A stretch of 64,000 nt of DNA from Plectrocnemia conspersa (Eukaryota > Arthropoda > Insecta > Trichoptera > Polycentropodidae), in assembly GCA_009617715.1 (NCBI GenBank), contig VTFK01000271.1, forward strand, positions 310,001 through 374,000, in the 5' to 3' direction. The notes beneath the pieces are model-generated. The model saw only the letters and a program-made list of their open reading frames with translations. It did no database searches and had not been told where the DNA came from. The translations under genes and the position numbers were made by a program. Below, in pieces: positions 21,909 to 33,379 of this stretch. Within the stretch, counting starts at the first letter, position 1, and each line of letters begins with the position of its first letter.

Positions 21909-23970
21909 ATGACAAGCGTTGCAATTATTGGCGCTGGTATCGGTGGAATTTGTGCGCTTCGTCACATTATTCTTAACTTACCAAAGATCAAGGTTTCCGT
22001 GTTTGAAATTGCCGAAGAATTAGGAGGAGTGTGGGTTTATTCGGACGAAACAGCAAATGACGAGTATGGAATGTTGAGATGGGGCAAGATGTACAAAAGT
22101 CTACGGTAATGACGTGCAAAATATTTTTATTATGTAATCTGATAAAAGTGGGTATAATATTTATATTTTTTTATTAGGACTAACCTTCCTTTGGATATAA
22201 TGCATTTTTTTGATTATCCATATTCGCCTAGAAATAAAAGTTTTGTGACGAGAGACGAGTTTTTGTCTTATGTACACAGATATGTAGATAGGCTTGATCT
22301 TAATAAATATATAAAGGTAAATATTGATGTACAATTTTTTATGATAAAAATAGCTATTTTGCTTTAAAAATAAATTATTAACAAATATAAAAATATATAT
22401 TATAAAAAAAAATCATTTGTAATTTTTAATTTTTTTACCTTAACAAGGTACAATATACGTGAAACAGGTATCAAAAATCTCAAATTGGCACCATATATAA
22501 ATTATATAACAACCTACTAAAATTTTTTTTGCATGTTTAAATACCTTATATATTATTTTTTTTATTAAGAAAGTATCGAAATATTTTAAATGTTTTTTTT
22601 CATATTCATAGTTTCGTCACCACGTAACATCTGTAAAACCACAAGCTAACAAGTGGGAAATCAATTATAGAAATTTGAAAAAAGGATCATATTTTACCGA
22701 AACGTTCGACTATGTCATAGTGTGCAGCGGTACTTTTCCTAAAGAAGCGTATCCTATCATTAAAGGGATGGATGTTTTCAAGGGTATACAAAATTAACCC
22801 CAATTCATATAGCTTTATATTAAATTTGAATACAAAATATATTTTACAGGTAGTAAAATTCACAGTCGTTTCTACAGAAAGCCAGATTCTTACGAGAACA
22901 AAACAGTTCTTGTTATTGGATCCGGATCATCAGGTCTGGACATTTCTATAGAGTTGGCCAAAGTTGCCAAAAAATTGATTTTAAGTCATCATCAACTAAA
23001 ACACATTGAAAGTCCTTTTCCGCCAAACTATATACAGAAGCCTGACGTGAAGGAATTCTATGAAGATTCTGTCACTTTTATTGACGGATCAAATGAAAAA
23101 ATTGACTGCGTTGTGTATTGTACAGGTAGTATTTAAGACCTTACTTATACTTTATTACATATATTATACATATGTATATATATATAATATACAGGCTATC
23201 TAGTCTATGTTGTAAATTGCCGATTAGAATACTTAATTATTTGCATATCTAAAATATAATATACAAATATTTTTTTTAGGTTATGGATATGATTGTCCAT
23301 TTTTAGACCCTACATGTGGCGTCAAAGTATTTCGCTCTCATATAACACCTTTGTACAAGCATATTGTGAATATTGAACATCCCACAATGTTTTTTATCGG
23401 AGTACCTCACACTACGTCCTCCATTGTCTTGAGACAGACACAAGTGTGTAGTATATTCTTTTTTTCAGCGACGCAAATCTCTTTCAATATTACGTTTTTT
23501 TCAGGCAAATTATATCGCTTCAATCTTGAGTAAAAAATTCGCGCTGCCTTCTAAAGAAGATATGCTCAAATACATAGAAGATGACTACAGCAAGCAAAAC
23601 AAGGCATGGCTTCCCGATCCGCGTGTTGCCACCCACATGTTGAGAAATTCTGAGGTTTAATATAATATTTATGAAAATAAGTATAATACATATATATCAC
23701 TATATTTATTATTTGTTTTAGAATTTGTATTACAATTCGTTGACATGCGAAGCAGGACTTCCCAAAGTGCCTCCAGTTTATTGCGCCATAAGATACGGCG
23801 TCCACAGGACTAAAAAGAATTTGTATACATTCAGGAATTATAATTATAGTATCGTGGATGATGAGCACTATGCTCTTTTTAAAGAAGGAGAATCGATGAA
23901 AGACAATCCGATCGTGTATGACAGTTCGGCGTGTCTCGAAGATAAGTGCGATGAGAGTTTTGATAAGTAA
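21909..23970 (+). CDS. Flavin-dependent monooxygenase (FMO / senecionine N-oxygenase-like)
   Basis: Seven exons: 21909-22105, 22178-22316, 22612-22783, 22850-23125, 23280-23443, 23505-23654, 23722-23970, giving 448 aa in one frame. FMOs use FAD and NADPH to oxygenate N or S atoms of small molecules; in some insects relatives detoxify plant alkaloids. Visible motifs in order: FAD-binding GAGIGG (residues 8-13), SLRTNLP at the exon 1/2 joint, the FMO identifying motif FKGSKIHSRF at the exon 3/4 joint, NADPH-binding GSGSSG in exon 4, and CTGYGYDCPF at the exon 4/5 joint. Length is normal for insect FMOs. It has no signal peptide. No neighbouring gene suggests a pathway, and the substrate cannot be told from sequence. 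The gene appears intact and isolated. Confidence 0.93.
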
Positions 23971-24004
23971 TTTGAAGCGAACTGAAATATAATTTTATTA
24001 CTAT

Positions 24005-24010
24005 AATAAA
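24005..24010 (+). terminator. FMO poly(A) signal
   Basis: AATAAA (in AATAAATAAAC) 35 bases after the FMO stop. Confidence 0.7.
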
Positions 24011-24059
24011 TAAACAAAAAAAAAGTAAGACAGAATACTGACTTATTCACATTTTATCC

Positions 24060-25785
24060 AACGGTTAGTGTGCTAAGCTGCCCGTGAGTCTTCACGGGCC
24101 TCCTTGAAAATTTTGTACCATTTAAAAACATTTTCTTATGAAAATGCATCATCGCCAAAAGCATTGAAGCCTAGGGGTGATAACGCGATTTTCGGAAGGG
24201 ATAAGAAATCTTAATAAGCCTTTCTAAAAAAATATAAAAAGCGTGGAATTTCGCTAACAAATATTTTCAAAAATAATCTTTCCTTCCTTCTGTCAGGCGT
24301 TAGGGAAGGTGACAGTTGTGAGCCACTGAGTTCAGTTACTCTCGGGTTGCCAACCAGAGAGCATCTTTCTATGTACAAGGGCCTAAACCTTCGGACTAAA
24401 ACTACATCCACGGAATAATGCATTTCTTCTCAGGATGACAACACTAACCACATATCACCGGCAACAACCCTTAGATGGGTCTGCGTCTACGTTTCGTTGT
24501 AAATACAATTTATTTTGTTGTAAATTGTGTTCTAAATATAATTGCTATATTTGACAAGATGATTAATGCCATCATTTTTATATTCAGGCTCCATAAATTT
24601 TCGTAAAAAAAACATGGAGTGAGATTTTCTGAATTTTCTTCTTAATTAATTATTCTGAATAGTACCTCTGAAAAATGTTTTTTTTAACAAAAGCAAATAT
24701 GTTTTCATGTTTACGCAAAGGGTCACCTGGTGCATTTTAAATTTACGTTTTCTTCATTTTATGTATGTACGAAAAATATATCAAGTCTATAATATAATGC
24801 ATATTTTAAGATCAGACAAGTTTATAAAATTTATTTTAAGTGGTACACACATATCATAAATCAAACTGGTAATGTAATAAAAATTTCTTAATATTTTGTA
24901 AAATATTTTTCTTGTTTCAATGACAGAATTCATAAAATTAAGGCAGAGAGTGATATTATTTTTATTCATTACCATTTGTATGCATATAAAAAATAATAGA
25001 AATATAAAAACAATGAATATTTTAACATTTATTTATAGCCTATTTTAAATATAAGGTATGTGCCCTCCCTCTTCGCTTTAGCTGCAACCCTTTTTGCATA
25101 CCATTAACTAATGACTCACAGATTAACGAATACGATTTTCTCCACTACATATACATTTTTCTCCACGACTAGATTTAAGATTTTCAGTTGTATTGGGCAA
25201 CAGAAATTTCTCTTTCACCGAAAATTAACCCCTGAATTCTGAGAAGTATGTATTATTATAATCGAAATGATGCATCAAGTAGTTTCTAATTGCAAACATA
25301 GAGTTTTAGATATATTTTGATACATGTATCCTCTGATCATACTGCTTTTAAGCCAAGGCATTTTATCGTAACTACGACATAATCATGCAACACCAGGATC
25401 ATATAAATAACGAACCAAATGACTTTTGCCAAATCTTCAAGTGTCCTGTTCTATTCCAAATGCTCTTTTCTCTGAAAATGTGGTTTATAAAAGCTTTAAA
25501 AGCAGTGATTGCGATTTTTGCCCATTCTTATTTTAGATATTCATAGCTTGCACACAATTCACCAGCTATCTCTTAAGATAGGACAGTTGGTATTTATTTA
25601 TTTCCATGTCCTTTTATCTGAACTTTCATGTACCAAATCCTGTTTTACTGTATTATTAAAATATTATATTATTATAACCGTATTATTATTTTAAGGAACT
25701 AAAAACACAAAGTGAACACAGCTTGTCCAAATCTTTTTTTGCTTAATATTGTAAAAAATAAAAAAAACGCCATAAACAAGGCTTA
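24060..25785. other. Intergenic, partly repeat-like
   Basis: 24060-24490 is less AT-rich than its surroundings and could be a transposon remnant, but no coding domain or terminal repeats were identified. The rest is AT-rich. Confidence 0.35.
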
Positions 25786-25789
25786 TTAA

Positions 25790-26310
25790 TCCTTTGAGTG
25801 GTATCGCCGTACATGTACGGCGATCAATCATTCACTGTTTTGAGGTACCCCAGATAGTTAATTACATATATAACTGAAGAAATAATAAATAAAAAAACAT
25901 ATTTTTTTTTTAATTTGATTTAATATGAAAATAATAGCAGTAAATTAAAGAGTACGAAATAAATGGTCATGATAAAAATATTTTATTTTAATTTTATAAA
26001 ATATATTTAGAGCCTCTGAATTGATATAAAAACAATTCACAAAAGCTGAATATTATATAAAAAATATGTAAAATAAATTAAAGAAAATCATTAAAATAGT
26101 TTTTTAAAACATACTACTACAAAAAGTAGTAAAATAAATCAAAGCAATATGACGTTAGAAATCATTGATTTATTTCTATATTTTATTGTAAATGCAATAT
26201 AAAATAATAATAAATAAATAACAACTTAAATAATTATAGAAAAATATTTAAAATTAACTCACTCCCAGGAGTATATTAAAATGTGTATAAATTACTCACT
26301 ATTCAAAGGG
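25790..26310. mobile_element. piggyBac-type MITE with internal palindrome
   Basis: TTAA flanks both ends (25786-25789, 26311-26314). Left end TCCTTTGAGTGG pairs with inverted right end CCCTTTGAATAG. Just inside the left end is a perfect 22-bp palindrome built on ATCGCCGTACA and its complement (about 25803-25824), followed by TTTTGAGGTACCCCAGATAG, which recurs near 29,042. No transposase. Confidence 0.65.
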
Positions 26311-26314
26311 TTAA

Positions 26315-27280
26315 TAGAGTATTTTTCATTATGCAGTTATAAACTAATGTATGACTGATAAAGACACTCAAATAAATCATTTTTAAAATTACACTGTATC
26401 TGCAAATATATTTGTGTTTTCTAAAATTTTAAAGTAAATTAAGTTAACCATCTTATTCTCAGATTAAAATGCCGACGCTGTTTAAATGATTTTCATTTTG
26501 GAGATGTATGTGCAGTTCATTTAAATAAGCAGTGATATGCACTAGAAATTTTAAATCAGCCATTTTAAAATGCAAGTCCAAGTCTTCCTTCTGAGTTAAC
26601 CACTTAAATACGACAAGTGCAGTGTCTCCGTAATTTAATTTCAGATGATTCAGAAATTTGAAATTAATGATGATTTAATTCTTTTGATTTTTTATTAAAT
26701 ATATTTGGTTTATAACGACGTCCATTTTTAACGTCGCTTTATTAATATATAGTGCAGTGATACTTTGCATCGTTGTTAACTAGTTTCGCTAATCTTTTCT
26801 TTATTCAACCATCAGTTACTACAATATATCAAATACGCGTCTTCTGTGTCATACTAATAGTTAGTGATAAAATACACATTATATTATACAAACACCCACA
26901 TCTTTTAAAGCAGAAAGAGATTTTTTAGTACGGAGTAAACTTATTCACCACAATGCTTCGTACAAGCTTAGTAGTATTAAATAGTTATTTAAGTATTGTA
27001 AAATACGTGTAACATAGTACACACATTTTAACAAATTAATAATTAATGTTATTCCATTTTTTAACCCGTTTGGAATCACAGGAATCATATATTTTTTCCT
27101 GATGTAGATTTTTAATAAAGTTCATAATATAATCAAATCATCTTAAATACTTTCCACATTATCTTAATTGCTCGCAACGAGACAGATGCGCCTCACGAGT
27201 TTTAATTGCACAGCATGAGCAACAGTGATAAAAAAAAAAAAACATCACGAGGGTGAAGTACAGCGTCCATTTTAGTCACC
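26315..27280. other. AT-rich DNA, no gene seen
   Basis: No open frame of note and no recognised repeat. Confidence 0.5.
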
Positions 27281-27289
27281 CTCCGTCTA

Positions 27290-27770
27290 GGTCCGTTCCC
27301 CTAGTTGCATGCACTTCGCATGCGTGTGAAGTCTGGCGGGTGAAATGGTGTCATGCTGTAGCTCCGGAGCGGGTGCATCTGGAAAGGGGGTGCTGAGGCG
27401 CGGGGGGCGTCCGGGCTCGCGCCTGCGCCGGCGCCCCCGGGGCCCCAGCAGCCCGCGGGACCTGTGGATCAGTCGCGCATGGACTCGTGCTTGGCGCCGC
27501 ACGCGTTCACACCATAATCCCATAAATACACACACATACCACACACATCTATACACACACTTACACACAAGTTTGCAAGTTACAAGTGTTTGTGTTTTGG
27601 TGCACAAAAAAATATGCGAATTTAGCGCGCAACTTGAATATAATATGAATATTCCAAACGCATCTCACTTCTACTATGCTTCGGGATAGCTGAGTCGAAA
27701 GAAGATGTGAAGAAGTTCACAGCTTCTTGAGAAGATTTTGTTTCAACAAACCGGCGCCAGGTGAGCATCG
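27290..27770. promoter_or_regulatory. GC-rich island, candidate promoter and first exon
   Basis: 27330-27500 is strongly GC- and CpG-rich, unlike anything else in the window, followed by a CA-rich simple repeat (27520-27570). A strong plus-strand donor, GGCGCCAG|GTGAGCAT, lies at about 27760. Overlapping open frames exist on both strands (27345-27689 +, 27287-27607 -). On the minus strand another frame gives the run RSYSMTPFHPPDFTRMRS. None is a recognised protein. The simplest reading is a promoter with a noncoding or short first exon on the plus strand and a long intron beyond. Confidence 0.4.
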
Positions 27771-28993
27771 TTGTTTTTTTACGGTTGTCTAACAATATTG
27801 AAGCTTACGAAAGCTTCTTTTGTGTAAAGCTTTTTTTGAAAGAACGCGCGTCGCACGCAAACAGGTGTTGCTCATAATCGTTGAACGTAATCTAAACGTT
27901 CCAGACGTCTTCAAAATATTTTGCACGTTTAGCATATTTGTGGGGATAAGTACGTAAAACACACCCACGTTTGTTTTGGCATTTTATGGTGAAATAATGA
28001 TTAATATTATGAAATATATTATAACAATTTCTTTAAAATATATTTTTAAAGGAAAAGCACATGAAAGATAAACTCTTAAAAAATACGTTGCAATTTTTTT
28101 AAAACATAGGTATATATTTTTTGATGACAAACTAAATGGTTTGTAAGTTTTAAATGAAAAATTCAGTAATAACAATCAAATATGGTTAGTTAATAAGTAT
28201 AAATAATCAGTAACTTTTGTGACAAACAAATTACGACTATTAGTCAATTTTCATTACATGCATACTTACAATACTATTAGAATGTTTATATGTGATTTAC
28301 GGTGCCTTTTCATTATGGAAAATGCATATTAACGCAATTAAATACTAATACTTAACGCATTTCATATAAAAATCTGACCTCTAAAACATTTTTTTTATTT
28401 AAGCAAAATTATTATACAAATCTATGGGCTTTAGTGTAATTTTTAGCTGTACTTTTGTGTGAAAATTACGTAACAATGCAACGTTGCTCTATCATTTTGA
28501 TATACATTATGTCCCCAAAATAACAACTAATCATAAAAAAGCGTAAGAGTAACTTGACTATTTTGTGTAATGATAAATAAAAGTTTTATTATTAAAGATG
28601 TAGATAAAAATAAAAGTTTTTTTTATTACTTGATTTTAATGATTCAAAGCAATCAACTCAGTATTTTGCTATTCCTTTAAAATAAATTGGGGCAATTTAA
28701 GGGATACCAACCCAAATTTGCGATAATTGAATATATTTAGTCTCTGCTTTTCGAATAGTATTCTTAGTCATTTTTACTAGAATATTGCATTAAATTTGAT
28801 GAAGATCTGCATTCAAATTTTTGTCGTTTGTCTATATAGTTTGAAAATCTATTTTTAGATATTTTATATTTTTATATTTATATTTTAAACATATATATTT
28901 TTAAAGTTGAAAAATGTGCTTTCATCAAAATAATATTAAATATTCAGATTCAAAGCACAAAAAACATTTTTTATACTAAAGCTTATTACAAGA
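27771..28993. other. AT-rich DNA, no gene seen
   Basis: Possibly the beginning of a long intron if the GC-rich island is a first exon. No domain or repeat recognised. Confidence 0.45.
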
Positions 28994-28997
28994 TTAA

Positions 28998-29194
28998 TTA
29001 TTTGAGCAGTATCGCCGTACATGTACGGTGGTCAATCTTTCACCATTTTGAGGTACCCCAGATAGTTATTAATTTACATATAATTAAGTAACCAAAAAAT
29101 ATGCATTTAAAGAATGGTTTACTTAGGCATTTTATATTTATATCTAAATTTAAGTTTAGTCTTGTCGTAGTCACCAATTCTAAGTATTAGTGGG
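28998..29194. mobile_element. Second, diverged piggyBac-type MITE with the same palindrome
   Basis: After TTAA (28994-28997) comes TTATTTGAGCAGTATCGCCG and a damaged copy of the 22-bp palindrome, then TTTTGAGGTACCCCAGATAG as in the copy at 25790. The left end is clear. The right end is uncertain: TTAA at 29195 preceded by GTGGG is a candidate, but its TIR does not pair well. Confidence 0.5.
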
Positions 29195-29199
29195 TTAAT

Positions 29200-32100
29200 A
29201 TATTCTCAAATCATATTTTTATAGTTTTTTACGGATGTATTTTGCGAAAAACAACGCTTTATATGTTAAAATAATAGTAACATTACAATGGGCACAGAAG
29301 CTATTTTAAAAATCTAGTTTTTAATATATTTTGTAAATAGTAGATGCTACAAAAAAAATATTCAGTTTATTTTTTTATATAAAAATTTGAAGCTCTTGAA
29401 TTAGGACTAAATTATATTTAGGAAAATATTTTTTACTTTTCACATAACATACAAAATAGATTTTAAAATAAATTTAACAATCATGTATATGAAAATAGTA
29501 TATATAATTAAATTTTATATGTAAATTCATTATTTTAATTTTATATATATATTAATAATTAATTTGGAAGTATCAATGTTTATATAGAAATTAAAGTTCC
29601 TAAAAATCGTTATTGTATATGTATAAATAAGGCAAAATAGCAAGAAAAATAAAATATAAGTACATATGTAAATAAAGATGGAATTAGTTAGAGAGAGAGA
29701 CATTTTTGATATATTCTCATATACAAAGGTTTGAAGGCGGTTTTTCAGAAAGAGTAATATTACTCAATGCCAAATCTTCAATGTGATATGTATATTAAAA
29801 AAAAATACTGCATATTATATATTTTTATATTATTATATTTGTATAATTATCGATTCTAAAATACTATTTAATTTAATTAATTATTTATTTAGCAGGAATT
29901 TGATACTATTTCAGGTTTTAATTTTAAAATAAACTTTATTGCTTAGTGCATTTTACTTTTTGTTATAAATATGTATATAATAAATCTGAGCTTGGTACCT
30001 AACTAACTGGACAATACTGATATGTGTATTATAAACAGATTAAGGATTAGTGGCCAGTGTAATTCAGGACGAAGAGCTTTGCATTATACATTGGATTCAG
30101 ATAATCGATTCACTAATGGGAATTAATTGGAATTTGGAGGAGTAAATTCAATTGAAACATTAGGATTTCGGTAAAATCGATAAATTGTTATATACATATG
30201 AAATAATTAATAACCGTAGTAAAATAATCAAGTATAGTAATAAAAATATCACATAATTCATCTTGCAATATTAACTGTATTTCATTTATACTTTCTTGAG
30301 TTGTAATTCTGTACGTAATGAAAATGAGACATAAACTGCTTGAGAACTCAAAGGGAATACAACATCACATTAAATAGCTTTCGGTAGCAATCGTATTATG
30401 ATTTGGTTTTATATACTACAATATTAAATATTGATTAAGAGCCTTACTCACTACTAATAATTTTTTAAATAAATAATTTAATTTGATGGGGTTAAATGCA
30501 AACAACGAAATACTTTCATGATTTTTATAAAAAAGCTTATAAAAAAATATAATCTGTATTAATAGGTTAGTACAAAATGTATAAAAACTCTTTTATAAAA
30601 TACTTTGTGTCTGTAGGTATTTAATGCGAATAATATATCCGTGTAAAATATTTTGAAAGTAATTAAAAAGTGTAACAGCAACATTGTGAAAGGTAATGAA
30701 AAATGGATGCTGTATCAGGAAAAAAATATTAACCAAAAAATTTGTTTAAAAAACCTTTTATAAACAGCAAAAGGGTATATATGATATTATATGTATGATA
30801 TATACGGTTATATTTACTTTGAAGTGTTAAAACGAAATCATACGTTAAATCCAGATATCAAAGATTAGAAGAGTAAACCGCAGTTTATTGGTTGATCTTA
30901 TTATGGTTAATAAACCTTATGTTATATTCAATAATTCAAAGAAAAAAATATGATTCTAGGTCTAGATTAATTCATTATGAAAAATGATACAATTCATATC
31001 GTTAATTAACTTTTAATTGAAATAACTCAAAGCGGAAGGGTGAAATGGAGCGATGTTGAATTTTTCTCTTAATATTCGCTAATAATCAATTGCTCCATTA
31101 ATTAATCTGACTAAACAATAGCCGCCTCTGATAATTTTTTCGCTTCACTCCGAATTTTAGAACAATGAATATATCAATTTCAATTCGGTACGTTATTTAA
31201 TTGGACGAGGGGGTTAAAAGACCCACCTTCGTCGGTTACATTCGATTGTGTGTCACAATTAAGATTTAATTAAAGTGAAATTAATATTATTAAAGTGAAT
31301 ATCGTTTGAAGAGCATCGTTAATTTTTTTCCATTACAAATCACCGACGTTTAACCCTTTCTCGTCTTGCTAATTGGTTATTAGCGCCGCGACGCAGTTCA
31401 TCCGTGAACAATTAACCCAAAGTAAATTGGTGACGTTAAATAATAAAAAAGTTATGTGGTCGAACTAGAGAAAATATCGAGGTTTCATTGTATTGTGCCG
31501 AACAATAATTGGGAAAGGTCAAAGAAATATTTGGGATTATTCAGAGAGATAGAGCGATTGAGATATTAAAATTCTCATATTGCTTATGAATATTATATTT
31601 GTGTATTGAAATATATTATATTTAAATGAATTTGCCTTTCAAGAATATGTCAAATAAAGCTGACGTTATTAAAACATGTATGATGTAGTCGAAAAGCTTG
31701 AGATTTAATTATTAAAATAATATTTCTACTGGTGCAGTAGCCCTACGTTTCTGTTATAATTAAATTACTCAGTACAAGATTTTGAAATACAGAAAATGTA
31801 ACATTTCTAAATATATTTAAACCATAGTTGTACTAACTATAATTCTAATTGATAATTTCATTTTGCTTTCTATGTTAAAGGGAACAATAGGGTATTTCAT
31901 CTACTTATTGTCACTTGGGTAGATTATATACGTATGTACATATGTCTATACGTATTCAATTCTATAGAATGTGCTTTCGATACACTCAAAAGGTTCAAGC
32001 TAAGAATTCATCCCGTTAAAGTGATGTTCTGCGAATTGAACCAGATTTTCCGTTCTTTTTCCAAGACTGAGCTTTTTTATATTTTGAAACGGATTTCCCT

Positions 32101-33300
32101 TAGATTTCAATTCGCTAAATATTGTTAGAAATATTCTATAAATATACAAAAAAAAACGTTCATATTGTAGACTCACAATGTGTTCGTTTGTCGACAATCT
32201 TTGAGGATGGAAGTAATATTACGGGAAATTAGGGGGGGTATGGAGTGGGATAATATATTTTCAATGCATTTACCTTTTCCATTTCCTATGCTTCGACGGC
32301 GATATGAAAATTTACGTGGAACATTGAATTTTCCAATGATAAATTCATACATTTCTACTTTTTGAATATGAAGTAATAATATAGATGTATTGGTATTTAT
32401 AGTCAATTTTATTTTATTGCAGTTTTTCACAGAAAAAAAATTTCTATTGAAGTTTAAAAAAAATTTTTTTTATTGAATATAAATATGACAAAAAAATACA
32501 AAGTAAATATGTGATTGGTTAAAAAAAGACACTTTTGTTATATTCATATATATATATATAAACAATATTTAGATTTGTATATAGTCATTTAGAAACATTA
32601 CACACATAAGGTTAAAGCTTTCATGTAATAAATCAAAAATATATTATAACAATACATTATCTAATTAACCACATACACTTATACAAGTTATTATAGTTTA
32701 ATAGCCTATTTAGTTCGGCGTCTTATTAAATTAGTTTAATAATTTTGTTAGTCTTCTTTAATACATTAGTGTTAGAAGCTTTATTAGCAAAGTTTTGAAA
32801 TTTGTCATACAATTTGGTCAATTATAAATATATATATACGTGTTTAAAATAGGCGTAGTACTGCATTACGTAATCTTAAAATCATTTAAAAGGTCGGGTT
32901 GAACTCTTAAAAGTAGCTGTTGTATTGAGCTTCGTTTCGGTCGGTTAGGCGTGGCTCCGCCTTATTTATTCCAAGTCATTAGCGAAGTTGTGGTTCTAGT
33001 TAAGGATTTTGAAGAAGTGTATATATAAAAGTAATTGAAGTACAACCGTGTTTGAATTTATATACCACGTGAGAATTGTTGGGAAGTTTACGCTCCTTTC
33101 AGTTCTCAACCGTCTAACCAATGCGATGATTCGGGAAGAAAACAAACTATTCGATATTGTTTTATAAATATCTAGTTAGATAATCTGAGCATGACGATCC
33201 TAAAATCGGTAAAATTGTCAATGATGTGATTTTATGGAAGCTGCTTGAATGTTAGCGCATTCCATCGCATTATGCGCCGACCGTTTGGTTTAGTTATTGT
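29200..33300. other. Long AT-rich region without genes
   Basis: No protein-coding gene is supported. 31020-31450 is more complex and richer in CG dinucleotides than its surroundings (e.g. TTAGCGCCGCGACGCAG at about 31380). Overlapping open frames at 31934-32430 show no family features. Confidence 0.45.
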
Positions 33301-33321
33301 AGTCGCAGTTTTTTTGCTAGC

Positions 33322-33372
33322 TTTGCCTTTTAGTATCAGCAATATTTCATATTGCTGATACTAAAAGGCAAA
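33322..33372. repeat. Perfect 24-bp hairpin with 3-base loop
   Basis: Arms 33322-33345 and 33349-33372 are fully complementary, core GCCTTTTAGTATCAGCAATAT around loop TTC. Confidence 0.8.
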
Positions 33373-33379
33373 TAAAAAA

